Shown here: positions 7,958-16,797 of the stretch, piece after piece
How positions within the stretch are numbered: position 1 is the first letter of the stretch
Layout of the letters: each line of letters opens with the position of its first letter
Source of the DNA: Zoogloea sp. LCSB751
GTDB taxonomy: Bacteria > Pseudomonadota > Gammaproteobacteria > Burkholderiales > Rhodocyclaceae
Direction: 5' to 3'
Assembly: GCF_002028455.1 (NCBI RefSeq)
Contig: NZ_MWUM01000005.1
Location: forward strand, 124,001-188,000
DNA: 64,000 nt
Position numbers and translations under genes: made by a program
Notes under the pieces: generated by a model
Databases searched by the model: none
The model's input: the letters and a program-made list of their open reading frames with translations, nothing else
What the model was told of the DNA's origin: nothing

Positions 7958-10423
7958 TTACAGGCGATAGAGGAATTCGTTGGAGTTCACCACGGCATGG
8001 ACCAGCTCCACGAAGGCGGCGCTGCGGGCCGGGCTGGTCCTGTCCTTGGTCACCGCCCTGGCGCCGCCGGCGCTGTCGTCGCCGTCATCGGAAGCCTTGC
8101 TCAGCTTGGCCTGCTGGGTATCCAGGTAGGACAGCAGGGTGGCCCGTTCGAACTTGTCGGGGCTACGTCCGTAGAGGGTCTTGAAGAGACCGTCGACCTT
8201 TTCGCGGACGACACCCGCGTCCTTGTCACCAACCGGCGACACCGGCTTCTTGCCACCGGCGAGCTGACCGGCGACGACCTTCTCCTGCTTGTCGAGGAAG
8301 GCCAGCAGGGACTCCTTCTCGGCCTTGTCCGGCGTACGGCCGAAGGCGATCTGGTAAAGGCGGTCGAGGCGTGCGCTGTCGTTCTGTCCGACCTCGCGAA
8401 TCACCCGGCCAGCCAGCGCCTTGGACCACTCGAAGACCAGGTCGCTATTGACCAGGGCCAGCGCCTGCGGGGCGGTGGTCGTGACTTCACGGCGGCCATG
8501 GACCAGCTGCGGGTTGGCCCAGTCGAAAGTGTCGAGCAGCGGATACGGCGTATTGCGACGCACAAAGATGTAGGCGCTGCGACGGTGCTGATCGGCCAGG
8601 CTGTCGGAGACCTTCCACGCGTTACGGTTGTCGAAATTGACCGGCACCGGCGGGAATACCGACGGACCGCCGATCTTTTCTTCGAGCAGCCCGGCGGCGT
8701 AGAGCAGGGAGTCGCGCACCTGCTCCGCGTCCAGGCGCTGGCGCGGGAAATAGGCCAGCAGCTTGTTCTCCGGATCGACGCTGACCAGTTCTTCGCGATG
8801 GTCGGACGACTGGCGATAGACGCTGGACAGCAGGATCTCCCGCTGCAGCTTCTTCACACTCCAGCCGTTCTTCACGAAGCTGTCGGCCAGGTAGTCGAGC
8901 AGCGCCGGATTGACCGGCTTCTGGCCCATCTTGCCGAAGTCATTGACGGTATCCACCAGACCGCGGCCGAAGTAGTTGTTCCACACCCGGTTCGCAAAGA
9001 CCCGCGCGGTGAGCGGGTTGGACGGGCTGGCGATCCAGTTGGCGAGCGCGGTGCGCCGGCCGGACGAGGCAGCGGTGGCGACGATCTGCGGATTCTGGCC
9101 GCCGGACAGGGCAGCCGGCAGGCCGGGCTGGACTTCTTCCAGCTTGCGGTCGTAGATACCCTTGAAGAGCACGAAGGTGGACGGCGAATCGCTGTGGCCG
9201 AGCTCCGTGGCGGTGGAAATGTTGCCCGGATCCTTCGGCTTGAGGTCGTCGAACTTCTTCAGCTCGGCCTGCAGCTTCTCGTACTCCGCATACTGGGCCT
9301 TGTCCTTTTCCTTCATCTGGTTGGCCGCATTGCGGGTGCGGCCGGACATGGTCCACAGGTTGCGGTGGTAGATCCAGCGGTCGTAGGCGTTGCGTTCCTT
9401 CTCCGGCTTGGTGATGGACTCGCGGGTCTCCGGCACGAAGCCGAGCAGGCGGTCCGCCTCCAGCTTGTCGATGTAGGGCTTGAGCAGGGCTTCCTGTTTG
9501 GCGCGAACGTCCTTGGTCGCTTCTTCCCACTTGGCGAGCTTGGCCGAGTAGTCGGCCAGCTCCTTGCCGGACAGCGGGGTGACGTCGTCACGGAAGCTGG
9601 TGTTCACGAAGTAGGCCTGGAGCTGGTAGTACTCTTTCTGGCTGAACTTGTCGAACTTGTGGTTGTGGCACTGGGCGCAGTTGGCGGTGGTGGCCAGGAA
9701 CACCGAGCTGACCGTGTCGGTCAGGTCGTTGGCGATCTCCTGCTTCTTCAGGTTGAGATCGCGGGCATTGATCTCGTCCGGGAAGTTGCGCAGAAAGCCG
9801 GTCGCCACCAGGGCGTCCTTACGGTCAGGCCACAGCTCGTCGCCAGCCAGTTGTTCCTTGATGAAGACGTCGTAGGGCTTGTCGTCGTTGAAGGCCTTGA
9901 TGACGTAGTCCCGGTAGCGCCACATGTTGGGCCGGGTGCCGTCGGTGTTGTAGCCGTCGCTGTCGGCGTGGCGGGTCAGGTCCAGCCAGCGGCGGCCCCA
10001 GCGCTCGCCGTAGCGCGGCGAGGCGAGCAGGCGGTCGACCAGCTTCTCGTAGGCGTTGGGCGACTTGTCATTGACGAAAGCCTTGACCTCTTCCGGGGTC
10101 GGAATGATGCCCCAGGTATCCAGCGTGACGCGACGGATCAGCGTGGCCCGGTCTGCATCGGCGGACGGTTTGATGCCCTTGGCTTCGAGCTGGGACAGGA
10201 TGAGGGCGTCGATCGGGCTGCGTACCCACTTGCCGTCCTTCACGGCCGGCGTGGCCGGCCGTGCAACGGGCTGATAGGCCCAGTGCTGCTGACTTTGCGC
10301 CGAACGGGCAGAGCGCGCCTGTTCGGCGGATGCGGTTTCGGCGGCCAGCACGGCCACCGACTCCAGACTCATAACCCCGACCAGGCTCCAGGCCACAGCC
10401 AGGGATGCGGCTTTTCTCTTCAT
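7958..10423 (-). CDS. DUF1549/DUF1553 (planctomycete-type cytochrome) protein, operon 1
   Basis: The 821-residue exported protein begins with a signal peptide (MKRKAASLAVAWSLVGVMSL, then about 10 more residues). The N-terminal half matches DUF1549, including KLVDRLLASPRYGERWGRRW and a haem-type motif C249-A-Q-C252-H253 followed by NHKFDKFSQKEYY. The C-terminal half matches DUF1553 (NPLTARVFANRVWNNYFGRG, SGGAR-type linker, LDTFDWANP). Such proteins are known mainly as uncharacterised planctomycete cytochromes paired with DUF1501. The CxxCH suggests one covalent haem c. The start at 10423 has GGAG eight bases upstream. It is the first gene of a nine-gene leftward operon. The function is unknown; periplasmic electron transfer or oxidation of a bulky substrate is inferred from context. 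Confidence 0.9.
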   Translation of the reverse strand: MKRKAASLAVAWSLVGVMSLESVAVLAAETASAEQARSARSAQSQQHWAYQPVARPATPAVKDGKWVRSPIDALILSQLEAKGIKPSADADRATLIRRVTLDTWGIIPTPEEVKAFVNDKSPNAYEKLVDRLLASPRYGERWGRRWLDLTRHADSDGYNTDGTRPNMWRYRDYVIKAFNDDKPYDVFIKEQLAGDELWPDRKDALVATGFLRNFPDEINARDLNLKKQEIANDLTDTVSSVFLATTANCAQCHNHKFDKFSQKEYYQLQAYFVNTSFRDDVTPLSGKELADYSAKLAKWEEATKDVRAKQEALLKPYIDKLEADRLLGFVPETRESITKPEKERNAYDRWIYHRNLWTMSGRTRNAANQMKEKDKAQYAEYEKLQAELKKFDDLKPKDPGNISTATELGHSDSPSTFVLFKGIYDRKLEEVQPGLPAALSGGQNPQIVATAASSGRRTALANWIASPSNPLTARVFANRVWNNYFGRGLVDTVNDFGKMGQKPVNPALLDYLADSFVKNGWSVKKLQREILLSSVYRQSSDHREELVSVDPENKLLAYFPRQRLDAEQVRDSLLYAAGLLEEKIGGPSVFPPVPVNFDNRNAWKVSDSLADQHRRSAYIFVRRNTPYPLLDTFDWANPQLVHGRREVTTTAPQALALVNSDLVFEWSKALAGRVIREVGQNDSARLDRLYQIAFGRTPDKAEKESLLAFLDKQEKVVAGQLAGGKKPVSPVGDKDAGVVREKVDGLFKTLYGRSPDKFERATLLSYLDTQQAKLSKASDDGDDSAGGARAVTKDRTSPARSAAFVELVHAVVNSNEFLYRL

Positions 10424-10848
10424 CGTTTCAACTCCATGTGCCTGCGTCGACTCCTCACCGAACCGACGCATAGAAAATCTGCATTCGGTTCAGCGGGCAG
10501 CCGGAGCGGTCGCCATCAATGCCGGCGTCGGCGACATGGCCAATTTCAGACTCTTCATTGCCCAAACCTTCCAATGACAGATTGGATGAACCGACACCTG
10601 CGCATCGGCATCCAGACTGTCAGCAGAATCCATGCCGCCCTATCCGGGCATGCATTCCAAGGTCATTGGATGGGAATCAAGAATTTAATTTTTCAATCGC
10701 TTACAAATTCTCCCGACGCAAAGAAAAGGCGCTGCCGCCGGCCCCGACAAGCCGGATCAGCAAGCCTATCTGTTGCCCTGCCAGCACCCTGGACAACGCA
10801 AATGCTGCACCGCCAACAGAGCATGAACCACCCTGTACAGCGGCAGCT
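10424..10848. other. 425-bp non-coding region upstream of operon 1
   Basis: No convincing gene lies here. The region follows the stop of the second-operon cytochrome gene and precedes the first DUF1549/DUF1553 gene. It is locally AT-rich (around 10675-10705) in an otherwise GC-rich window. It holds a possible sigma-54 element on the minus strand, listed separately. No clear terminator with a T tract was found for the upstream operon. Confidence 0.6.
10622..10637 (-). promoter_or_regulatory. possible sigma-54 promoter for operon 1
   Basis: On the minus strand the sequence reads CGGCATGGATTCTGCT, which keeps the GG-N10-GC spacing of -24/-12 promoters and most of TGGCACG-N4-TTGCA. It would start transcription near 10611, about 190 bases before the first DUF1549/DUF1553 gene. 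The match is weaker than at the other four sites of this region, but the distance resembles that before the paralogous operon. Confidence 0.4.
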
Positions 10849-11586
10849 TCAGAGCTGCCCCGCCAGGTAGTCCGCCAGCGCTTTGACCTCTTCGTCGCTC
10901 AAGGACTTGGCGATGCGGTTCATCACGCCGTCGGTGCTGTTGCCGCGGTCGCCGCTGCGCCAGTCGAGCAACTGCTTTTCCAGGTAACGCCACTCCTGGC
11001 CACCGATGGGAGGCGATGCCGCCCCAAGAGCTGCGATGCCCTTCCCCGCCGGACCGTGGCAGGACACGCAGGCAGCCACGCCGCGGGCGGGATCACCCTT
11101 CTCGAACAGCGCCCTTCCCACCGGGTTGTCCCCCTTGCCATCGCCCTTCATGGGTTTCTGGCTGGAGAAATAGGCTGCGATATCCACAATGTCAGCAGGA
11201 TCGACCGTCCGCGCCATCACTGTCATCACGTCATGCTTGCGCGCACCACTGCGGAAATCCGCGATCTGCTTGACGATGTAGTCGGCGGGCAAGCCGCCCA
11301 GCTTGGGGTGCCGCCCTTCCGAGCTGGCACTCTGGTCAAACCCATGCCCGTCGACACCGTGGCATTCCTGGCAGCGTTCATCGTCCGACTTACGGGCGCC
11401 GGCAACCGGATCGCCGGTACGCGGAGCGGGGGCGGCCACGATGGGAACCGCCCCCCCTACCGACTTCCCCTTGCTCTTTACCGCCTGGGCCAACACCGGC
11501 CCGGACAGGAAGACCGCAACCAACAGCGCAGCGCAGCCCCCTGCCCCCCAGGCCAGGCCCGGGGTCTTACGAACTCTAAAACTCAA
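10849..11586 (-). CDS. diheme c4-type cytochrome c (operon 2)
   Basis: The 245-residue protein has an N-terminal hydrophobic export segment (about 11-34) and two haem motifs, CQECH (72-76) and CVSCH (173-177), each in a class I cytochrome half, as in cytochrome c4. The end of the protein (MNRIAKSLSDEEVKALADYLAGQL) closely matches the end of the operon 1 cytochrome ([23 protein letters not shown]), so the two are paralogues. It starts 10 bases after the peroxiredoxin gene and closes the second operon. Its role is periplasmic electron transfer, probably for the DUF1553/DUF1501 pair upstream. Confidence 0.9.
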   Translation of the reverse strand: MSFRVRKTPGLAWGAGGCAALLVAVFLSGPVLAQAVKSKGKSVGGAVPIVAAPAPRTGDPVAGARKSDDERCQECHGVDGHGFDQSASSEGRHPKLGGLPADYIVKQIADFRSGARKHDVMTVMARTVDPADIVDIAAYFSSQKPMKGDGKGDNPVGRALFEKGDPARGVAACVSCHGPAGKGIAALGAASPPIGGQEWRYLEKQLLDWRSGDRGNSTDGVMNRIAKSLSDEEVKALADYLAGQL

Positions 11587-11596
11587 ACGATCACCC

Positions 11597-12181
11597 TCAA
11601 CGCCGCGCGGACGCCAGGCGCGTCACCGTTTCGAGGGCCTTCTCGACGTTCTCGACGGGTGCCACACCACCAATCGTCGCAGCGACCTGGCCATCCGGCT
11701 TGACCACGAAGGTCACACGATCCACACGGCCGTGATCGATGTCCTCGCCGCGCGTGTCCTTGCGCCCTGCCGGCACGTCGGCCACCGCAAGATTGAAGGA
11801 CTTGGCGATCTTGCCATCCGGATCGGAAGCCACCGCGACCTTGCTGGCGCAGTACTGGGGATCCGCCGAGAAGGCATTGAGCCGCTTGATGCTGTCGAGG
11901 GACACGCCGATCACCGTCGCACCCGCCGCGGAAAACTTGTCGATGTTCTCCGCAAAGGTGTGGGCCTGCAGGTTGCAGCCGCCCGTGAAGGCCGACGGGT
12001 AGAAATAGACCACCACCGGCCCCTTCTTGAGGGCATCGCGGAACGAATAATTGAATGCCTTGCCGGCCAGCGAAGCCTGGGTACTGAATTCCGGCGCCTT
12101 GTCGCCCTCGTTGAGGGCCGCGGTCGCGGGCATCGCAAACACGCTGGCGAGCAGCAGGCCGGACAGAAGAGATCGCTTCAT
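11597..12181 (-). CDS. exported peroxiredoxin (AhpC/TSA, Bcp-like), operon 2
   Basis: The 194-residue protein has a signal peptide (MKRSLLSGLLLASVFAMPATA) and the same core as the operon 1 enzyme, with P62-x3-T66-x2-C69 (PSAFTGGC) as the peroxidatic site. It should reduce peroxides in the periplasm. The start at 12181 is preferred over an in-frame TTG at 12193 because it begins the signal peptide. A transcription terminator lies between this gene and the DUF1501 gene upstream, so this gene and the cytochrome after it may be read partly from their own promoter. Confidence 0.88.
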   Translation of the reverse strand: MKRSLLSGLLLASVFAMPATAALNEGDKAPEFSTQASLAGKAFNYSFRDALKKGPVVVYFYPSAFTGGCNLQAHTFAENIDKFSAAGATVIGVSLDSIKRLNAFSADPQYCASKVAVASDPDGKIAKSFNLAVADVPAGRKDTRGEDIDHGRVDRVTFVVKPDGQVAATIGGVAPVENVEKALETVTRLASARR

Positions 12182-12248
12182 TGCTGAATCCAATTGGGGA
12201 ATTATGATTTTTCTTCGAATAGCACAGCGCGCCGACCCGCTCTGCTGG

Positions 12249-12282
12249 AAAAAGGCGGGAGCCGGTTCTGCCGGCCCCCGCC
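12249..12282 (-). terminator. intrinsic terminator after the operon 2 DUF1501 gene
   Basis: On the minus strand a 12-bp stem (12271-12282 with 12254-12265, one A-C mismatch, five-base loop) is followed directly by TTTTT. It lies 15 bases beyond the DUF1501 stop codon. It may end transcription or act as a partial terminator that lowers expression of the peroxiredoxin and cytochrome genes downstream. Confidence 0.8.
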
Positions 12283-12297
12283 TGATACCACCAGCCC

Positions 12298-13752
12298 TTA
12301 GGCCAGCAGTTCCTTGACGACCTTGCCGTAAACAACGGTCGGACGCTCGGAACGGCCGTTGTTCAGGAAGGTGGTCTTGAGGTGGTCGAGACCCATCAGG
12401 TGCAGCACGGTGGCATGCAGGTCATAGGTATCCACGCCCTTTTCCTTGTCCGCCACCTGCAGGCCGATGTCGTCGGTCTCACCGTAGGTGAAACCGGCCT
12501 TCAGGCCGCCGCCGGCGAGCCACTGGGTGTAGCCCCACGGATTGTGGTCGCGGCCGGTGCCGCTCTCGCCCCACGAGGTGCGGGAGAACTCGGAGGCCCA
12601 CACCACCAGCGTGGTGTCGAGCAGGCCGAGAGCCTTCAGGTCGGTCAGCAGACCGGCAATGGGCTTGTCCACCATGCGTGCCTGGGTGGCGTGGTTGCCG
12701 TCCAGATCGCTGTGGGCATCCCAGCTGCGGCGCTCCTGGTCGGAGATGTTGCTGGGGTAGCCGGACACCACCTGCACGAAGCGCACGCCGCGCTCCACCA
12801 GACGGCGGGCGCGCAGCAGCACCTTGCCGTAGCTCTCGCTGGTCGGGTCGTCGATGCCGTACAGTTTGAGGGTGGCCTCGGACTCCTTGGAGAGATCCAC
12901 CGCCGCCGGCGCCGCCGTCTGCATGCGGTCGGCCAGTTCGTAGGACTCCAGGCGGGCACGCAGCTCGGTGTCGGACGGACGACGGTCGCCGCCAAAACGG
13001 TTGAGCTGCTTCAGCAGGTCCAGCGAAGCGCGCTGCTGGGATGCGGAACGCAGGTCCGGGCGCTCCAGGTAGAGGATGGGGGATTCGCCCGGACGGAACG
13101 CCGTGCCTTGATACACCGCCGGCAGGAAGCCGGAGCTCCAGTTCACCGAGCCCGCGCTGGGCTCCTGCTCACCGTTGTAGAGCACCACGTACGGCGGCAG
13201 ATCCGGGTTCAAGGAACCCAGGGCATAGGTGATCCATGCGCCCAGCGACGGACGGCCCGGATTCAGGTCGCCGGTGTTGAGCTTGAGGATGGAGATGTCA
13301 TGGGTCGCACCGACGGTCACACTGGACTTCACGAAGGTCAGCGTGTCGGCGTGCTGAGCCAGGTTGGGCAGCAGGTTGGAGAACCATGCACCGCTCTGAC
13401 CGTATTGCTTCCACGTACGCTGCTTCGAAGCGAAGAGCTTGCTGACACCACCCTGGGTGGAGGTCTTGATGCCCTTCAGGAAGGACGCCGGCACCGGCGT
13501 ACCGGCGAGACGCTCAAGTTCCGGCTTGTAATCGTAAAGATCCAGCGTGGAGGGGGCGCCGTTCTGGTGCAGCCAGATCACGGACTTGATCTTGCCCGGG
13601 AAGTGCGGCTGCTTGGCGGCCAGCGGGTCGATCAGTTCGGCAGCGGTGGCTGCATTGATGTAGCCGAGACCGGGGATGAAGCCGCCGGCGGCAGCAGCGC
13701 CACCCAGCCCGAGACCGGTCTTGAGCAGAAAATCGCGACGGTTGATGCTCAT
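12298..13752 (-). CDS. Tat-exported DUF1501 protein (operon 2)
   Basis: The 484-residue protein has a twin-arginine signal (NRRDFLLKTGLGLGGAAAAG) and the DUF1501 fold, with the same landmarks as the operon 1 paralogue: KSVIWLHQNGAPSTLDLYDY, RFVQVVSG, TLVVWASEFSRT and TGRDHNPWGY. It is a predicted periplasmic metal-binding protein of unknown reaction. It follows its DUF1549/DUF1553 partner by 35 bases, the same spacing as in operon 1, so the pair appears to have been duplicated as a unit. Confidence 0.9.
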   Translation of the reverse strand: MSINRRDFLLKTGLGLGGAAAAGGFIPGLGYINAATAAELIDPLAAKQPHFPGKIKSVIWLHQNGAPSTLDLYDYKPELERLAGTPVPASFLKGIKTSTQGGVSKLFASKQRTWKQYGQSGAWFSNLLPNLAQHADTLTFVKSSVTVGATHDISILKLNTGDLNPGRPSLGAWITYALGSLNPDLPPYVVLYNGEQEPSAGSVNWSSGFLPAVYQGTAFRPGESPILYLERPDLRSASQQRASLDLLKQLNRFGGDRRPSDTELRARLESYELADRMQTAAPAAVDLSKESEATLKLYGIDDPTSESYGKVLLRARRLVERGVRFVQVVSGYPSNISDQERRSWDAHSDLDGNHATQARMVDKPIAGLLTDLKALGLLDTTLVVWASEFSRTSWGESGTGRDHNPWGYTQWLAGGGLKAGFTYGETDDIGLQVADKEKGVDTYDLHATVLHLMGLDHLKTTFLNNGRSERPTVVYGKVVKELLA

Positions 13753-13787
13753 AATTTTTTTCCTTGTCGTCAGATGTTGGGGGTCAA

Positions 13788-16127
13788 TCAGAAGCGGTAA
13801 GCAAAGTCGTTGGAGTTCGCGACGGTATGCACCAGATCCACGAAGGCTGCGCCGCGCACCGGATTGATGACGCTCGGGTCCTTCAGGCCGGTCGGTACAG
13901 CGGCTTCGAACTTCCCGTCAGCCACTTTCTTCTGCACGATGGCCTCTTCCTTCACCAGGAATTCCTTGAGTGCGGCGAGTTCGGTCTTGTTCGGCTCGCG
14001 GGAGAAGAGGATCTGGTACAGACGGCTGAGCTGGGCGGCTTGGTCCTTGCCCGCTTCGTTGATGATCCGGCCGGCCAGCGCCTGCGACCAATTCACCACG
14101 ATGTCGCTGTTGAACAGGGTCAGCGCCTGCAGCGGGGTGGTGGTCACGTCACGCTTGTGGTGAGCCTGCGAAGGATTGGCGGGGTCGAAGTTCTGCAGCA
14201 GCGGATACGGCAGGCTGCGGCGGCTGAAGATGTAGATGCTGCGACGGTTCCAGTCGGCCTTGTCCTTGGACACGGTCCATTGACGGTTGCCGTCGAAGTC
14301 GGCCTGGCCGCCTTCCAGCACCTTGGCGATCGGCGGGAACACCGCCGGGCCACCAACCACATCGGTCAGCTGACCGGACGCGTACAGCAGCGCATCGCGG
14401 ATTTCTTCAGCTTCGAGACGCTTGCGCGGATAAACGGCCAGCAGCTCGTTCTTCGGGTCGAGCTTGGCAACGTCCGCACGCTCTTCGGAAGACTGGCGAT
14501 ACACCGCCGACAGCAGGATCTCCTTGTGCAGCTTCTTGACGCTCCAGCCGTTCTTCACGAACGAGCTGGCCAGGTAGTCGAGCAGCTCCGGATTGGTCGG
14601 TTTCTCACCGGCACGACCAAAGTCGGCGACGGTCGGCACGATGCCCTTGTCGAAGTACTGGCTCCACACGCGATTCGCATAGACGCGCGGGGTCAGCGGA
14701 TTGTTCGGACTGGCCAGCCAGTTGGCGTAGGCAGTGCGACGGCCGGACGAAGTCGCGGTCGGCTTGATCTCGAGCTTGTCGCCGCCCCACAGGGTCGGGA
14801 TGCCCGGCTGGACTTCCTCGGTCGGACGCTCGTGGATACCGCCAAAGCGCACGAAGGTCGGCGGCGAATCGGAGTGCCCCAGTTCGGTGGCGGCGGTGAT
14901 ATTCACCGACCCACCGATCGGACGCAGATTGTCGAACTTGCGCAATTCGGCCTGCAGCTTCTGGTATTCCTTCCAGGCTGCCGCGCGATCGGGCGAATAA
15001 TCCTGGTGCTCCTTGTTCTCAGCAGTCAGGCGCAGATAGCCGGCGGTGTCGGTGTCCGGATTGAAAACAGTCTTGTGACGGAAATTCACCCAACGGTCGA
15101 GGGCATTCCATTCGCTTTCGGGCTTGAAGATCGATTCACGACTATCGGTGAGATAGCGTTCCTTCTGATACTTGATGGCCGCTTCGCGATAAGGCTTCAG
15201 GATGGCGGCCTGCTTGTCGCGGATTTCCTTGGTCGCCTCGCGGTACTTGGCCTGCTGCTCTGCGAACTTCTTGTCCCACGGAGTTTCGGTGCCCTTGGCG
15301 AGCGGCGTACGCTGATCGAAGGACGTATTGGCCAGGAAGGCCTGCAGCTGGAAGTATTCCTTCTGGCTGACCTTGTCGGACTTGTGATTGTGGCAGCGGG
15401 CGCAACCGATGGTCGACGCGAGGAAGGTCTCGCCGATGGTGTCGGTGATATCGGTGGAGATCTGGTACTTGCGCTGCACCAGGTCGCGGGAGTTGGCGTT
15501 GTCCGGATAGCCGGCAATGAAGCCGGTGGCGATCTTGGCCTCTTGGCTGTCCGGCCACAATTCGTCGCCGGCGACCTGTTCGCGAATGAAGCGATCGAAA
15601 GGCTTGTCGTCGTTGAACGCCTTGATCACATAATCGCGATAACGCCAGTTGTTGGGACGGGTCGCGTCATTCTGGAAACCGGAGCTGTCGGCATAACGCG
15701 CCAGATCGAGCCAGCGCCGAGCCTGACGCTCGCCGAAGTGATGGGAGGCCAGCAGGCGATCCACCAGCTTCTCGTAGGCATTGGGCGACTTGTCATTGAC
15801 GAAGGCCTTGACCTCTTCCGGCGTGGGCAGCAAGCCCCAAGCATCAATGGTGGCGCGGCGGATGAAGGTGGCACGATCGGCTTCCGTCGACGGCTTGATA
15901 CCTTTTTCCTCAAGACGGGACAGCACAAATGCATCAACGGGCGTGCGCACCCACTTCTGCTGCTTGACCGCAGGAGGCTGCTGCTGCTTCACCGGCTGAT
16001 AGGCCCAGCCATTCGGCACTGCCTTGGCTGCCGCCGCCGGAGCAGCCTTCGTATCTCCTTCCGCATGAATAGCAGAGGCACTGACCGCCAAGGCGACAGC
16101 GATATAGATTCCTTTTCTTTTTAACAT
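13788..16127 (-). CDS. DUF1549/DUF1553 (planctomycete-type cytochrome) protein, operon 2
   Basis: The 779-residue exported protein has a signal peptide (about residues 1-22), DUF1549 in the N-terminal half with C242-A-R-C245-H246 followed by NHKSDKVSQKEYF, and DUF1553 in the C-terminal half (NPLTPRVYANRVWSQYFDKG, YPLLQNFDPANP). It is a clear paralogue of the operon 1 protein, slightly shorter. The start at 16127 is preferred because AGGGGG lies just upstream. A strong sigma-54 element about 165 bases upstream probably drives the operon. The function is unknown; haem c attachment and periplasmic location are inferred from CxxCH and the signal peptide. Confidence 0.9.
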   Translation of the reverse strand: MLKRKGIYIAVALAVSASAIHAEGDTKAAPAAAAKAVPNGWAYQPVKQQQPPAVKQQKWVRTPVDAFVLSRLEEKGIKPSTEADRATFIRRATIDAWGLLPTPEEVKAFVNDKSPNAYEKLVDRLLASHHFGERQARRWLDLARYADSSGFQNDATRPNNWRYRDYVIKAFNDDKPFDRFIREQVAGDELWPDSQEAKIATGFIAGYPDNANSRDLVQRKYQISTDITDTIGETFLASTIGCARCHNHKSDKVSQKEYFQLQAFLANTSFDQRTPLAKGTETPWDKKFAEQQAKYREATKEIRDKQAAILKPYREAAIKYQKERYLTDSRESIFKPESEWNALDRWVNFRHKTVFNPDTDTAGYLRLTAENKEHQDYSPDRAAAWKEYQKLQAELRKFDNLRPIGGSVNITAATELGHSDSPPTFVRFGGIHERPTEEVQPGIPTLWGGDKLEIKPTATSSGRRTAYANWLASPNNPLTPRVYANRVWSQYFDKGIVPTVADFGRAGEKPTNPELLDYLASSFVKNGWSVKKLHKEILLSAVYRQSSEERADVAKLDPKNELLAVYPRKRLEAEEIRDALLYASGQLTDVVGGPAVFPPIAKVLEGGQADFDGNRQWTVSKDKADWNRRSIYIFSRRSLPYPLLQNFDPANPSQAHHKRDVTTTPLQALTLFNSDIVVNWSQALAGRIINEAGKDQAAQLSRLYQILFSREPNKTELAALKEFLVKEEAIVQKKVADGKFEAAVPTGLKDPSVINPVRGAAFVDLVHTVANSNDFAYRF

Positions 16128-16291
16128 CAACCAACCCCCTAAGGCCATTTAAGAACAACCGGAAAGCATCGTATTGGCGAACAAGCCGGCCGCCACCCGA
16201 TGCTATTTCTGCAAATAGACAAAGCGCCACGGAGCCCCAGACCGGCAACAACACCCGAAAGAAAACTCCGCACGCAGCGACCATTTCAGTC

Positions 16292-16307
16292 GCATCAAGC
16301 GTGCCAA
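16292..16307 (-). promoter_or_regulatory. sigma-54 promoter for operon 2
   Basis: On the minus strand the sequence TTGGCACGCTTGATGC has a perfect -24 element (TGGCACG) and a -12 element ATGC (consensus TTGC), with exact GG-N10-GC spacing. Transcription would start near 16280, giving a leader of about 150 bases before the DUF1549/DUF1553 gene. Confidence 0.75.
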
Positions 16308-16731
16308 CGCCCAAAACGCCCCTCAAAAGAGTCGCATGCACTTGCAACCAAATGTTTACAAAGGATCTTTTAACAACAAAAAGATTCGAACCGGCGACGC
16401 TCGCAAAGCCCCTTCGGTGGCTAATGTTGAAGCGGCAACACGCTTTACAGGCATGCTGCTGCCCAGCACGCAGCGCGTGCGTGCATCCACACAGGAATTA
16501 ACGAAAAAACAGGAATACCCGGACCGATGCCAGACGCCAACAGCCGGGCAAGACCTGTTCAAATAATCACAACCAAAGAGTCAGAATTGCACACAAGCCA
16601 ACAACATATCTTTTACTAATAAGCTAAATATTATTTATGAATACCCAAAAAGACTTGCATTTACCCTGTCAAAACAGTCACAAGGATTCATCTAATTAAC
16701 AGCCGGACAAATAGAAAACCGGAAAGTTCGA

Positions 16732-16748
16732 TTGGCACAGCGGTTGCT
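16732..16748 (+). promoter_or_regulatory. sigma-54 promoter for the first TonB-dependent receptor
   Basis: The sequence TTGGCACAGCGGTTGCT matches the -24/-12 consensus YTGGCACGRNNNTTGCW at all but one defined position, with exact GG-N10-GC spacing. Transcription should start near 16759, about 40 bases before the ATG at 16798. This also argues against any start codon upstream of 16798. Confidence 0.88.
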
Positions 16749-16797
16749 CAAGGCATTGCGTCCATTTACATCTCAGCTAAAAAAGAGAGTCTCCGCC

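Larger units (their letters stand above)
16128..16797. other. 670-bp divergent regulatory region
   Basis: No gene is supported here. The region separates the leftward DUF1553 operon from the rightward receptor gene and is AT-rich around 16600-16700. It holds two outward-facing sigma-54 elements (listed separately) about 425 bases apart, which leaves room for upstream activator sites. A short inverted repeat, GCACGC-AGC-GCGTGC (16466-16480), lies near the middle and could be an operator; that is a guess. Confidence 0.7.

Noticed and set aside
10796..10812. Second possible minus-strand sigma-54 site upstream of operon 1
   Set aside because: The -12 TTGC fits but the -24 block is CGGTGCA, and it lies about 360 bases from the gene, inside the region just after the preceding operon.
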